Assembly: GCF_014202425.1 (NCBI RefSeq) | Contig: NZ_JACHGT010000004.1 | Location: 384,997-448,996, forward strand | Length of the DNA: 64,000 bases | Origin: Phytomonospora endophytica | GTDB taxonomy: Bacteria; Actinomycetota; Actinomycetes; Mycobacteriales; Micromonosporaceae | Direction of reading: 5' to 3' | Part shown: piece by piece, positions 40,911 to 50,175 of the stretch | Numbering within the stretch: the stretch's first letter is position 1 | How the letters are laid out: each line of letters opens with the position of its first letter | Translations under genes and position numbers: made by a program | Notes under the pieces: model-generated | Database searches by the model: none | Seen by the model: only the letters and a program-made list of their open reading frames with translations | Told to the model about the DNA's origin: nothing

Positions 40911-41789
40911 ATGCCCCGCGCGATGTGGAAGGGCTCGATCTCCTTCGGACTGGTCACGATCGCCGTCGAGATGCACTCGGCGACCGTCGACCGCGACGTG
41001 CGCTTCCACCAGGTCCACAAGCCCGACGGCGGCCGCATCCGCTACCGGCGCGTCTGCGAACTCGACGGCGAAGAGGTCCGTTACGAGGAGATCGCCAAGG
41101 GCTTCGACGTCGACGGCGAGACCGTCATCCTCGACAACGCCGACTTCGAGTCGATCCCCCTCGCCGCGCGCCACGTCATCGACGTCGTCGAGTTCGTGCC
41201 CGCCGCCCAGATCGACCCGGTCCTCTACGAGAAGTCCTACTACCTCCAGCCCGGCCGGGGCGCCTCGAAGGCCTACGTCCTGCTCCGGGAGGCCCTCGAA
41301 GACGCCGAGCGCGTCGCCGTCGTCAAGGTCGTCATGCGCCAGAAGGAGCAGCTGGCGATCATGCGCGTCAAGGACGACGTGCTCATGCTCGGCACGGTCC
41401 GCTGGGCCGACGAGGTCCGGCAGCCCGAGTTCGACGTCCCCGACGCGACCGTCCGCCGCCAGGAACTGGCCATGGCCGCCTCGCTCATCGAGACCATGAG
41501 CGCCGACTTCGACCCCGCGGCCTACACCGACGACTACCGCGTCGCCGTCGAGAAGATGATCGAGGCGAAGGTCACCGGCGCCGAGACGGTTCCGGAGTCC
41601 GAACCCGACGAGGGCGCCCAGATCATCGACCTCACCGAGGCGCTCAAGGCGAGCATGGCGCGCCTGAAGGGCGACGAGGAGAAGCCCGCGAAGAAGACGG
41701 CCGAGAAGGCCGCCGCCAAGAAGACCGCGAAGAAGACGGCGGCGAAGTCGACCGCGAAGAAGACGGCGGCGAAGCGGAAGGCGTCCTAG
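40911..41789 (+). CDS. ku: Ku protein (non-homologous end joining)
   Basis: A 292-residue bacterial Ku that forms a ring-shaped homodimer on DNA ends and recruits ligase. The start MPRAMWKGSISFGLVTIAVEM and VREVLYEKSYYL-like segment DPVLYEKSYYLQP are diagnostic. The last 35 residues are a lysine/alanine tail of AAKKTAKK-type repeats, resembling histone H1, known in some Ku proteins to aid DNA bridging. ATG at 40911, possibly leaderless. Divergent from the ligase gene. Confidence 0.95.
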   Translation: MPRAMWKGSISFGLVTIAVEMHSATVDRDVRFHQVHKPDGGRIRYRRVCELDGEEVRYEEIAKGFDVDGETVILDNADFESIPLAARHVIDVVEFVPAAQIDPVLYEKSYYLQPGRGASKAYVLLREALEDAERVAVVKVVMRQKEQLAIMRVKDDVLMLGTVRWADEVRQPEFDVPDATVRRQELAMAASLIETMSADFDPAAYTDDYRVAVEKMIEAKVTGAETVPESEPDEGAQIIDLTEALKASMARLKGDEEKPAKKTAEKAAAKKTAKKTAAKSTAKKTAAKRKAS

Positions 41790-41827
41790 GGGCGGGCGAA
41801 AGTCTCGACGACCGCGCTCCCGCGCCC

Positions 41828-42010
41828 TCAGCAGCCGTTGGCGATGAACGTGCAGTCGAGCCAGATGTTCTGGCAGTCGTCCCACCAGCAGCGGTAGTAG
41901 CGTCCGTTGAGGCAGCGGTAGCGCTGGCGCTCACACGGCGCGGCATGGGCTTCCCCCGCCGGTACTAACCGGGAGAGCAGGCGGTCGGCCGCCTTCGTGA
42001 TGATCTTCAC
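41828..42010 (-). CDS. Six-cysteine mini-protein with conserved-looking leader
   Basis: A 60-residue gene product from a GTG preceded by GGAGGG at eight bases. The first 25 residues (MKIITKAADRLLSRLVPAGE, then AHAA) form an amphipathic leader-like segment, not a hydrophobic signal peptide. The rest is a compact Cys/aromatic core: cysteines at 26, 33, 41, 46, 53 and 60, with YRC, WWDDC, WLDC and a final C. Similar short leader-plus-cysteine proteins occur in actinomycetes without known role. No modification enzyme is adjacent. It converges on ku and diverges from the helicase gene. Confidence 0.65.
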   Translation of the reverse strand: MKIITKAADRLLSRLVPAGEAHAAPCERQRYRCLNGRYYRCWWDDCQNIWLDCTFIANGC

Positions 42011-42142
42011 CGGTGGTCCCTCCATCAGTCGCGACGACCCGTGACGGGTCCTGTACCCCTCGACGTTAGGGGCCCCGCGCACACGCGACCGCATACGCGC
42101 CCCCGCCGCCCGCACCCACCGGCCGAGGCCGCGCCTGCCACC

Positions 42143-44656
42143 ATGGACCCCGTGAATCTTGTCGACGTGCTGCCCGAAACCGCCGATCCCGACGAAGTCT
42201 TCGACGCCTTCTCCACCTGGGTCGGCGAACAGGGCATCACCTTCTACGAGGCGCAGGAAGAAGCCCTCATGGAAGTCGTCGCGGGCAACAACGTCATCGT
42301 CAACACCCCCACCGGCTCCGGCAAGAGCCTCATCGCCGCCGGCGCGCACTTCGCCGCGCTCGCCGCCGACCGCACCACCTTCTACACGGCCCCCATCAAG
42401 GCCCTGGTCAGCGAGAAGTTCTTCGACCTGACCCACCGCTTCGGCGCCGACAACGTCGGCATGATGACCGGCGACGCCAGCGTCAACCCCTTCGCGCCGA
42501 TCATCTGCTGCACCGCCGAGGTCCTGGCCAACATCGCCCTGCGCGACGGCGAGTACGCCGACGTCGGTCAGGTCGTCATGGACGAGTTCCACTTCTACGC
42601 CGAACCCGAGCGCGGCTGGGCCTGGCAGGTCCCGCTCCTCGAACTGCCGCACACGCAGTTCATCCTCATGTCGGCGACCCTCGGCGACGTCACCCGCTTC
42701 GAAGAGGACCTGACCCGCCGGACCGGCAGGCCCACGGCCGTCGTCAAGTCCGCCGACCGGCCCGTCCCGCTGATCTACAGCTACAGCAAGAACACGCTCA
42801 CCTCGACGCTCGAAGAGATGCTGGCCACCAAGCAGGCGCCGGTCTACATCGTGCACTTCACCCAGGCCGCCGCGATCGAGCAGGCGCAGGCGCTGATGAG
42901 CATCAACATGTCCACCCGCGAGGAGAAGGACAAGATCGCGGCCCTCATCGGCAACTTCCGCTTCACCACCCGCTTCGGCAAGACCCTGTCGCGCCTGGTC
43001 CGCCACGGCATCGGCGTCCACCACGCGGGCATGCTGCCGAAGTACCGGCGGCTCGTGGAGCGCCTCGCCCAGTCTGGGCTGCTCAAGGTCATCTGCGGCA
43101 CCGACACCCTCGGCGTCGGCGTGAACGTGCCCATCCGCACCGTCCTGTTCACGGCCTTGAGCAAGTACGACGGGACCCGCGTCCGGCGCCTGCGCGCCCG
43201 CGAGTTCCACCAGATCGCCGGCCGCGCGGGGCGGGCCGGGTTCGACACGGTCGGCTACGTCGTCGCCCAGGCCCCCGAGTACGTCATCGAGAACGAGAAG
43301 GCCCTCGCCAAGATCGGCGACGACCCGAAACGCCGCCGCGGCTACGCCCGCAAGAAGCCGCCGGAGGGCTTCGTCGGCTGGAGCGACGAGACCTTCGAGA
43401 ACCTCCAGGCCGCCGAGCCCGAACCGCTCGTCTCGCGCTTCCAGGTCTCCACCTCGATGCTCCTCAACGTCATCGCCCGCCCCGGTGACCCCTTCCAGGC
43501 GATGCGCAGGCTCCTCACCGACAACCACTCCGACCGCAAGGAGCAGCGCCGCCAGATCCACCAGGCGATCGCCATGTACCGCTCCCTGCTGTCCGCCGGT
43601 GTCGTCGAGAAGCTCGACGAGCCCGACGACAGCGGCCGCACGGTCCGCCTCACCGTCGACCTCCAGGCCGACTTCGCGCTCAACCAGCCCCTGTCGTCCT
43701 TCGCGCTGGCCGCCTTCGAGCTGCTCGACACCGACAGCGGCGACCACGCCCTCGACGTCCTCTCCGTGATCGAGTCGACCCTCGAAGACCCGCGCACGAT
43801 CATCGCCGCCCAGCAGAACAAGGCCCGCGCCGCCGCGATCGCCGAGATGAAGGCCGACGGGATCGAGTACGAGGAGCGCATGGAGCGCATCCAGGAGGTC
43901 ACCCACCCCAAGCCCCTGGAAGAGCTGCTCGGCGCGGCCTACGAGATGTACCGGCGCGGGCACCCGTGGGTCGCCGACCACCCCCTGCGGCCCAAGTCCG
44001 TCGCGCGCGACCTCTACGAACGCGCCCTCAACTTCGGCGAGTTCGTCGCCTTCTACGAACTCGCCCGCGGCGAGGGCCTCGTCCTGCGGTACCTGGCCAG
44101 CGCCTACAAGGCCCTCGACCAGACCGTCCCCGACGATCTCAAGACCGAGGAACTGCGCGACCTGACCGCCTGGCTCGGCGAGCTCGTCCGGCAGGTCGAC
44201 TCCAGCCTCCTCGACGAATGGGAACAGCTGGCCAACCCCGACCCGGACAAGCCGGTGACCGAGATGACCGAGACGACCACGGCCGTCACCGCCAACGTGC
44301 GGGCCTTCCGTGTCCTGGTCCGCAACGTCATGTACCGGCACGTCGAACTCGCCGCCCTCGACCGGCCCGGCGAGCTCGCCGCGCTGGAGACGGGCCCGTC
44401 GGCCGACGAGTGGGGCGACGCGCTCGACGCGTACTACGACGAGCACGACGAGATCAGGACCGGGCCGGACTCGCGGGGCCCGAAGATGCTCCAGATCTCC
44501 GAGGACCCGGGCCGGGTGGGCTACTGGCAGGTCCGGCAGGTCGTCGACGACCCGGCGGGCGACCGCGACTGGGCGATCGTCGGCGAGGTCGACCTGCACG
44601 CCTCCGACGAGGCCGGGGAAGCGGTAGTGCAGGTCACGGGCCTGGAGCGGATGTGA
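42143..44656 (+). CDS. DEAD/DEAH-box helicase (Ski2-like, DUF3516)
   Basis: An 837-residue superfamily 2 helicase. Walker A TPTGSGKS, DEFH box (VVMDEFHF), SAT (LMSATLG) and motif VI HQIAGRAGRAGF are visible in residues 1-400. The C-terminal half belongs to DUF3516, a Ski2/Mtr4-like extension of mycobacteria and relatives. Probably acts on RNA; DNA repair is possible given the neighbours. ATG at 42143; a longer upstream start would be proline-rich and non-conserved. Close to trmB (30 bases), likely co-transcribed. Confidence 0.9.
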   Translation: MDPVNLVDVLPETADPDEVFDAFSTWVGEQGITFYEAQEEALMEVVAGNNVIVNTPTGSGKSLIAAGAHFAALAADRTTFYTAPIKALVSEKFFDLTHRFGADNVGMMTGDASVNPFAPIICCTAEVLANIALRDGEYADVGQVVMDEFHFYAEPERGWAWQVPLLELPHTQFILMSATLGDVTRFEEDLTRRTGRPTAVVKSADRPVPLIYSYSKNTLTSTLEEMLATKQAPVYIVHFTQAAAIEQAQALMSINMSTREEKDKIAALIGNFRFTTRFGKTLSRLVRHGIGVHHAGMLPKYRRLVERLAQSGLLKVICGTDTLGVGVNVPIRTVLFTALSKYDGTRVRRLRAREFHQIAGRAGRAGFDTVGYVVAQAPEYVIENEKALAKIGDDPKRRRGYARKKPPEGFVGWSDETFENLQAAEPEPLVSRFQVSTSMLLNVIARPGDPFQAMRRLLTDNHSDRKEQRRQIHQAIAMYRSLLSAGVVEKLDEPDDSGRTVRLTVDLQADFALNQPLSSFALAAFELLDTDSGDHALDVLSVIESTLEDPRTIIAAQQNKARAAAIAEMKADGIEYEERMERIQEVTHPKPLEELLGAAYEMYRRGHPWVADHPLRPKSVARDLYERALNFGEFVAFYELARGEGLVLRYLASAYKALDQTVPDDLKTEELRDLTAWLGELVRQVDSSLLDEWEQLANPDPDKPVTEMTETTTAVTANVRAFRVLVRNVMYRHVELAALDRPGELAALETGPSADEWGDALDAYYDEHDEIRTGPDSRGPKMLQISEDPGRVGYWQVRQVVDDPAGDRDWAIVGEVDLHASDEAGEAVVQVTGLERM

Positions 44657-44685
44657 GCCCCGGATCGGACCCTAAGCTGGATCCG

Positions 44686-45393
44686 GTGAGCACCGAGTCC
44701 GTCCCCGCCGAGCCCCGCATGGCGCGCGTCCGCACCTTCCAGCCCCGGCGCGGGCGGGTCAGCGACCGCCACGAGGACGCTCTCGCGCGCCTGCTGCCGG
44801 TGTACGGGGTCGACGAGTCCTTCGAGGCGGCCACCGCCTTCGGGCGCTCGGCGCCGCTGATCCTGGAGATCGGCTCGGGGATGGGGCAGGCGACCGCCGA
44901 GATGGCCGCCGCCGACCCCGGCCGCGACTACCTCGCCGTCGAGGTCCATCCGCCCGGCATCGCCAACCTGCTGTGGCTCGTCGAGGAGCGCGGGCTGCGC
45001 AACGTCCGCGTCTTCGACGGCGACGCCCTCGACTTCGCCCGCGGCACCCTGCCCGAGGCGAGCCTGGCGGCACTGCACGTCTACTTCCCCGACCCGTGGC
45101 CCAAACCCCGCCACCACAAACGGCGCATCATCCAGGCCGGGCACGTCGAGCTGCTGCGCTCGCGGCTCGCGCCCGGTGGCGTGTTCCACTGCGCGACCGA
45201 CTGGGCCGAGTACGCCGAACGGATGCTGAAGGTCCTGACGGCCGACCCGGAACTGGAGAACACCGCCGAGGGCTTCGCGGCCCGCCCGGGGCACCGGCCG
45301 GTCACGAAGTTCGAGCGGCGTGGTGTCGCGGCCGGGCGGGAGATCTTCGATCTGGTGTTCCGGCGGGTCCAGGGAGGTTCGGCCACCGGGTAG
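44686..45393 (+). CDS. trmB: tRNA (guanine-N7-)-methyltransferase TrmB
   Basis: A 235-residue SAM-dependent enzyme forming m7G46 in tRNA. It shows EIGSGMGQATAEMA (SAM loop), EVHPPGIANLL, LHVYFPDPWPKPRHHKRRI, and FHCATDWAEYAERML with the catalytic Asp region, all TrmB hallmarks. RTFQPRRGRVSDRHEDAL precedes the fold, as in actinobacteria. GTG at 44686 chosen; a GTG at 44653, overlapping the helicase stop, is an alternative. It ends before a convergent phosphotransferase gene. Confidence 0.95.
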   Translation: MSTESVPAEPRMARVRTFQPRRGRVSDRHEDALARLLPVYGVDESFEAATAFGRSAPLILEIGSGMGQATAEMAAADPGRDYLAVEVHPPGIANLLWLVEERGLRNVRVFDGDALDFARGTLPEASLAALHVYFPDPWPKPRHHKRRIIQAGHVELLRSRLAPGGVFHCATDWAEYAERMLKVLTADPELENTAEGFAARPGHRPVTKFERRGVAAGREIFDLVFRRVQGGSATG

Positions 45394-45428
45394 CCGTCTC
45401 CCTTGTGGACGGACGACCGCACCTGCGG

Positions 45429-46355
45429 TCAACGTGGCCCGGCGCGGCGGAGGCGTTCGTCCGCCTGTGCCCGCAGCGCGGCGTCGCCCGCCGGATCGCC
45501 GCCGCACAATGCCATCTCCCGGGCGTTGTACGCGGCCATCCACAGGCCGGCGGCCCACGCGACCTCCCGCTCCACGACCGTGAACGTGCGCCCTCGATAC
45601 CTCTGATAGGCGCTCAGGAAGGCCTCGGAGCTCTCGATCGGTGCGAGCGTGGGCGGTCCGGAACTGGCGAAGGACCCGCTCGCCGCTCCGGCGAGGGCCG
45701 CCTCCGGTTGCCAGGCCAGACTGTCCCAGTCGTGCACCGCCCACACCCGCAGGCCCCGCCACCGCAGGTTCTGCGCCTCGAAGTCGGCGTGGCCGAGCAC
45801 GCACGGCAGGTCGGCGGACCGCAGCCGCGCGCGTGCCCGCTCGGCCGTCCGGAGGATGTGCCCGGGCACGATGTCCTGGTCCCGGTCGTCGAGAAGGCCG
45901 ATCGCGGGCCACGGCCCGGGATCGCCGTGGTCCCAGCGCACCCAGGGCGGATTCGGCAGCGGCGGCGCGGGGGCGGTCAGGTCGGCGAGTCGGGCCATCA
46001 GCCGGGCGTACACCTCGGCGCAGCGCACGGCCGTGTCCGGCGAGTCCCCGTGTAGCACCTCGCCGCCGGACCGGAACTCCTCGGCGTGCACGGCCAGTGC
46101 GCCGACGCCGATCACCGGTGTGAGCGGCCGCGCGCACGGAAACCCGCGCTCGGCCATCCCGGTCTGCACCGCGACGCACGACGCCGCCCGGCCTTCATCG
46201 ACGCGCGCCTTGACCACGACGTCCCCGCCGCCGGTCAGCCGCAGACCGAACACCGTCGAGACCTGCCGCGAGCGGAACAGCACGCCGGCGGGTTCGGCGC
46301 CCAGATGGTCGCGACACCAGGCCGGCAGCCAGTCCGGCAGCTCATCCAGCGGCAT
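45429..46355 (-). CDS. Aminoglycoside/choline phosphotransferase-family kinase
   Basis: A 308-residue small-molecule kinase of the APH fold. Visible are the catalytic loop LGHADFEAQNLRW (Brenner HxDxxxxN) and the metal-binding VHDWDSLAW; the lysine strand is VVVKARV. Substrate unknown: it might phosphorylate an aminoglycoside, homoserine or sugar. The ATG at 46355 starts the conserved fold; upstream codons in this frame are arginine-rich. Convergent with trmB. Confidence 0.85.
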   Translation of the reverse strand: MPLDELPDWLPAWCRDHLGAEPAGVLFRSRQVSTVFGLRLTGGGDVVVKARVDEGRAASCVAVQTGMAERGFPCARPLTPVIGVGALAVHAEEFRSGGEVLHGDSPDTAVRCAEVYARLMARLADLTAPAPPLPNPPWVRWDHGDPGPWPAIGLLDDRDQDIVPGHILRTAERARARLRSADLPCVLGHADFEAQNLRWRGLRVWAVHDWDSLAWQPEAALAGAASGSFASSGPPTLAPIESSEAFLSAYQRYRGRTFTVVEREVAWAAGLWMAAYNAREMALCGGDPAGDAALRAQADERLRRAGPR

Positions 46356-46441
46356 GTCCAGGACTGTGCCACAGGCACCGGCACGCGGGTGCCCCACACG
46401 ACTCCGCTCCGGCGCGGAGGCCTCCCGTCGACGCTCCCCGG

Positions 46442-47158
46442 TCACTCCAGGAAGCGGGCGTCCAGCAGCGCGTCCATCACCGGCAGGTACTGGTCGGACT
46501 GCGAGTCGGGAAGGGCGAGGTGGAAGACCATGGCGCGCTCGCCGTCGATGTCGACGACCGCGACGATCTGGACCTCGCCCTTGTCGCCGGCCATGGCCTT
46601 CTTCCAGGTCACGCGGTACTCGGCGATGAGCCCCCCGCGTCCGTCGACGTCGAAGGGACGGTAGACGCCCTTGCCGGTCTTGAGGCCGTCCATGTCGCTG
46701 CCGTCGTCGTCGTTGTAGTACGTCTCCAGGCTGTACTTCTGGACGGCGTCGGCGGTCGCGCGCAGCTTGCCGGGTCCTTTGTAGGCGACGACGTCCTCGT
46801 TGAGCTGGCCGCCGACGAAAGGCGCGATCCACTCGTCGTCGATGGCGATCATCTGGCCGACGGTGTTGTGCAGTTCGCGCCGCTGCCACTCCTCGGCGGT
46901 GGGGTAGTCCTGCCAGGGCGCCCCGAGCCGGGGCCAGGCGCAGCGGGTGCCGGGATGCAGCATGAGCTCCGGTTCGGCAGGCGGGGCGTCGCTTTCGGCG
47001 ATGACCGTGGGTTCGGGCGCGACGATCTCGCCCGGCGGTCTCCCGGCGTCGTACACGGTGACGCCGAACCAGATCACCATGACGGCGGCGGCGCCCGCGA
47101 TGCCGGTGATCCAGGGTAAGGCGGCGCCCGCGAAGCGCTGTTTCGGCTCGGTCGTCAT
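46442..47158 (-). CDS. Membrane-anchored hypothetical protein
   Basis: A 238-residue protein with one N-terminal transmembrane helix (about 13-34, LPWITGIAGAAAVMVIWFGV) and an extracytoplasmic domain of about 195 residues with alternating alpha/beta segments (ELMLHPGTRCAWPRLG, VQIVAVVDIDGERAMVFHLAL). No recognised catalytic motif. It follows the GH71 gene across a strong hairpin, so is probably transcribed alone. Confidence 0.7.
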   Translation of the reverse strand: MTTEPKQRFAGAALPWITGIAGAAAVMVIWFGVTVYDAGRPPGEIVAPEPTVIAESDAPPAEPELMLHPGTRCAWPRLGAPWQDYPTAEEWQRRELHNTVGQMIAIDDEWIAPFVGGQLNEDVVAYKGPGKLRATADAVQKYSLETYYNDDDGSDMDGLKTGKGVYRPFDVDGRGGLIAEYRVTWKKAMAGDKGEVQIVAVVDIDGERAMVFHLALPDSQSDQYLPVMDALLDARFLE

Positions 47159-47189
47159 GGGCCCAGATGCTAGCGCCCGTATATGACGA

Positions 47190-47226
47190 GAGCGCCCGTC
47201 CCTCCATGGTGGAGGGACGGGCGCTC
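47190..47226. terminator. 17-bp stem hairpin after the GH71 gene
   Basis: A 17-bp perfect stem (47190-47206 / 47210-47226) with a 3-base loop lies 11 bases beyond the GH71 stop codon. It has no T-run but is one of the most stable hairpins in the window. Confidence 0.7.
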
Positions 47227-47237
47227 GCCGGTTCGGG

Positions 47238-49229
47238 CTACGCGCGGCCGCTGCTCACCGCGCTGTAGAGCATGTCCTGCGCCACGAAGGTGCCCTTCAC
47301 CTGGAAGGGTGAGTCCACCGAGGCCGTCGTCCGTCCATTGCGGACGACGTCGGCGCCGTTGAGCCCGAGTGCCAGTGGGTACAGGGTGGACTTCATCCCC
47401 GCCGGTGCCGCATAGGACTTCGCGGCACCTCCGACGGTCGCGTTCACGGTCGCCGCGCCCGTCAGGAAGGTCAGGAACTCCACGTTGTCCTTCGGTGTGC
47501 CGCCGTTGGCGCGGACCTTCTGCAGTTTCGTCTGCGTGCTCTCCGGCGCGGCCGGGGCCCCGGCGGGCTGGTTGCGGTGGACGACGTAGACCGTGTCGCG
47601 CACGATCGCCGGGTAGGCGCCGGTCTTGAAGCGCGTCAGGTAGTACGAGGACAGGTCGAGCCACACGCCGCCGTTACGGACCGAGGGCGAGAAGTGGTGG
47701 TTCTCGGAGTAGTCGTTCCAGGTCATGAGCTGGATCCAGTCCGCTCCACCGTCGATGGCCTTCGTCCAGCCGCGGCGGAGGTTCTCGCTGTTCTCCGCCT
47801 CGTAGTAGTTGCCCTCCTTCGGGCGACTGTCCTGAGGGGACAGACTGGCCATGAACCTCACCCCGGCGTTGTGCGCGGTGGCGATCTTCGAGGGCAGCGA
47901 GTCCTGCAGGGCCGGCGCGCCGTACTCCATCTCGGAGAAGGCGTAGCTGACCGACTTGTACTTCTCGAAGCTGGCGTTGAAGTTCAGCACGAAGGGCACG
48001 AGGGCGACGGTCTCGCCGTACTGCGACTTCATCACCGACACGAACTGCGTCCAGTACTCCGGCGTCTTGTTCTCGGCCTTGAAGGGCGAGACCACGAGAC
48101 GCCCGTCGTCGAGGCGGTACTCGGAGTCGAAGGCGGCGAGCTTCATGACGACCGCGGCCAGCCCGGCCGGGTCGATGTCCTTGAGCGTCGACACCGTCAT
48201 GTCGGGCATGATGACGATCTTGAAGTCCGGGTCGACCATCGGCGCGGCCTTCATCAGCCGCAGCGCGGCCTGCCAGTGGTAGTTCGACTCGGTGACGTTG
48301 AGCAGGTTCAGCGTGAACCCGTCCAGTCCTGCCTCTTTGGCGCGCGTGACCTCGGTGACCATGTCGGCGAGCTGCCAGTCGCCGGTGAGCGGGTCACGGC
48401 CGATCGGGCGGTCGCGGAGGAAACCGCCATAGGCGGCGTGGATCCCGTTCTCGCCGTTGGGGGTGAGGTAGTTGCGGGCGTAGTAGTCGGTGGCCGGGGC
48501 CTGGTTGTCGATGGAGATCCGGAACTGCGTGAAGTAGTGCGCGAAGACCTTCTTCCCGCTGGCCTCCAGGACTTCCCGGGGCGGCAGGTCGAAGGGCAGC
48601 GGTCCGGCCGCGACGGCCCCGAGCGTGTAGCTCACGGTCAGCTTCGGCGGGGTGCCGGCCGTGTCGGCCGATGAGTTCAGCACGCCCTGCGCGCCCGAGG
48701 GCGAGGTCAGCGCGAAGGAGTGGACGCCCGTGCCGTGGTAGGCCGCCGACACGTCGACGCTTGACGTGGCGCCCGCCGTGAGGCCGTCGACGGCGCCGAT
48801 GACCGCGCCCATGGTGGGCTGGCGGCTCCAGGTCAGCTCGGCCGCCGACCAGGAGGCGGCGACGTCGTGAACCTCGACGGTGGTGTCGGTCGTGCGCGCC
48901 GAACGCACCTGGAGGACCATCTCGACGTTCTGGGCGCCGACGGGCAGTTCGGGAACGGTGAAGCTGAGGAAGGATCGCCGTTCGGCGGCGGCCGCGCCGT
49001 CGCAGGCCGCCGCGCACACCGACAGCCAGGTGTAGTCGTCGTGCGCCTTCGCCGGGCTCGACTGGCTGGCGTAGGTGTCGGCGGTGACCGGCAACTCGAT
49101 GACGGTCGGGGCGGCGTCGTCTGCGGCCGGGAGGCTCTGCCCGTCCTCGGCGACGGCCACGCCGACACCACCGGCGAGGCCGATGACCACGAGTGCGGCT
49201 AAAGGCAGCTTCCAGGGGAGGGAACGCAT
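47238..49229 (-). CDS. Secreted GH71 alpha-1,3-glucanase with DNRLRE-type domain
   Basis: A 663-residue exported glycoside hydrolase. A signal peptide (LPLAALVVIGLAGGVGVAVA, cleavage near 28) leads. A beta-sandwich of DNRLRE/TGF-like type follows (about 40-205: ADTYASQSSP, LSFTVPELPVGAQ). Then the GH71 catalytic barrel (about 225-560: KVFAHYFTQF, DGFTLNLLN, IVIMPDMTV, QLMTWNDYSE). Such enzymes cleave alpha-1,3-glucan in fungal cell walls or dental/soil biofilms. AAAGGAG lies before the ATG. A stand-alone gene. Confidence 0.9.
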   Translation of the reverse strand: MRSLPWKLPLAALVVIGLAGGVGVAVAEDGQSLPAADDAAPTVIELPVTADTYASQSSPAKAHDDYTWLSVCAAACDGAAAAERRSFLSFTVPELPVGAQNVEMVLQVRSARTTDTTVEVHDVAASWSAAELTWSRQPTMGAVIGAVDGLTAGATSSVDVSAAYHGTGVHSFALTSPSGAQGVLNSSADTAGTPPKLTVSYTLGAVAAGPLPFDLPPREVLEASGKKVFAHYFTQFRISIDNQAPATDYYARNYLTPNGENGIHAAYGGFLRDRPIGRDPLTGDWQLADMVTEVTRAKEAGLDGFTLNLLNVTESNYHWQAALRLMKAAPMVDPDFKIVIMPDMTVSTLKDIDPAGLAAVVMKLAAFDSEYRLDDGRLVVSPFKAENKTPEYWTQFVSVMKSQYGETVALVPFVLNFNASFEKYKSVSYAFSEMEYGAPALQDSLPSKIATAHNAGVRFMASLSPQDSRPKEGNYYEAENSENLRRGWTKAIDGGADWIQLMTWNDYSENHHFSPSVRNGGVWLDLSSYYLTRFKTGAYPAIVRDTVYVVHRNQPAGAPAAPESTQTKLQKVRANGGTPKDNVEFLTFLTGAATVNATVGGAAKSYAAPAGMKSTLYPLALGLNGADVVRNGRTTASVDSPFQVKGTFVAQDMLYSAVSSGRA

Positions 49230-49323
49230 GCGATCTCCTTTACGGGGAGGGGATTGATCGCGCTTCTGTCGGACAACGGCAGAATCCTAGACATGATCGG
49301 ATTCGCGCGTCGCCGGGGAGCCC

Positions 49324-50175
49324 TCAGGACTCGACGCGGGTCAGTTTCCCGGGGTTGAGCACGGCGTTGATGCGGAGGACCTTCCCCTCGCCGAACTCCA
49401 GGAAGATCACCTGGTCCATGCCGTCGGCCTCGGCACGGATCGCCGTGCCGCCGTTGGCCTCGACGAGGCGCAGCCCGGTGAACGCGACCTTGCCGAACAG
49501 CCCGGTGATCAGTCTCGCCACGTTGACCCGGCCGACGATCGGCCGCAGTGCCGCGCGGACCCTGCCGCCGCCGTCGTTCCAGGCCTCGACGTCCGCGCCG
49601 AGCATCGCCGTGAGCGTGTCGAGGTCGCCCCGCTCCGCGGCGGCCATGAACGTCGACAGGAGCCGTGCGTGCTCCTCGTTCGACGGGCCGAAGCGGTCGC
49701 GGCCCCCGTCGAGCCGCGCGGCCGCGCGGTGGTGCATCTGGCGGCAGTTGGCCTCGGTCGCGCCGACGATCCCGGCGATCGTCTCGTAGGGGAAGTCGAA
49801 GGCCTCCCGCAGGACGAACACCGCCCGCTCCGGTGGCGACAGGCGTTCCATGAGGTGCAGCGTGGCGTAGGACAGGGTGTCGCGCAGTTCGGCGGTGTCG
49901 AGCGGCCCGAACGCGTCCGAGGCGACCGGTTCGGGCAGCCACGGCCCGACGTACGCCTCGCGTGTGCGCCGGGCCGAGCGGAGCTGGTCGAGGGCGAGCC
50001 GCGACACCATCGTGGCGAGAAAGGCCCTCGGCTCGCGCACCGCGGAGCGGTCGGCGCCGCTCCACTTGACGAAGGCGTCCTGCACGACGTCCTCGGCGTC
50101 CCACATGCTGCCCAGCAGGCGGTAGGCCAGGCCGAGCAGCATGGGACGGTGCTCCTCGAACACGCCGTTGATCAT
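49324..50175 (-). CDS. ECF41-type sigma factor (SigJ-like) with SnoaL-like extension
   Basis: A 283-residue sigma factor. Region 2 (LLGLAYRLLGSMWDAEDVVQDAF) and region 4 (RLSPPERAVFVLREAFDFPYETIAGIVGATEANCRQMHHRA) are followed by a SnoaL/NTF2-like C-terminal domain (about 185-283), which in ECF41 factors modulates activity in place of a separate anti-sigma. Its ATG overlaps the epimerase stop by 4 bp, so they share an operon. ECF41 genes are classically next to oxidoreductase, decarboxylase or epimerase (COE) genes, as here. Confidence 0.92.
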   Translation of the reverse strand: MINGVFEEHRPMLLGLAYRLLGSMWDAEDVVQDAFVKWSGADRSAVREPRAFLATMVSRLALDQLRSARRTREAYVGPWLPEPVASDAFGPLDTAELRDTLSYATLHLMERLSPPERAVFVLREAFDFPYETIAGIVGATEANCRQMHHRAAARLDGGRDRFGPSNEEHARLLSTFMAAAERGDLDTLTAMLGADVEAWNDGGGRVRAALRPIVGRVNVARLITGLFGKVAFTGLRLVEANGGTAIRAEADGMDQVIFLEFGEGKVLRINAVLNPGKLTRVES

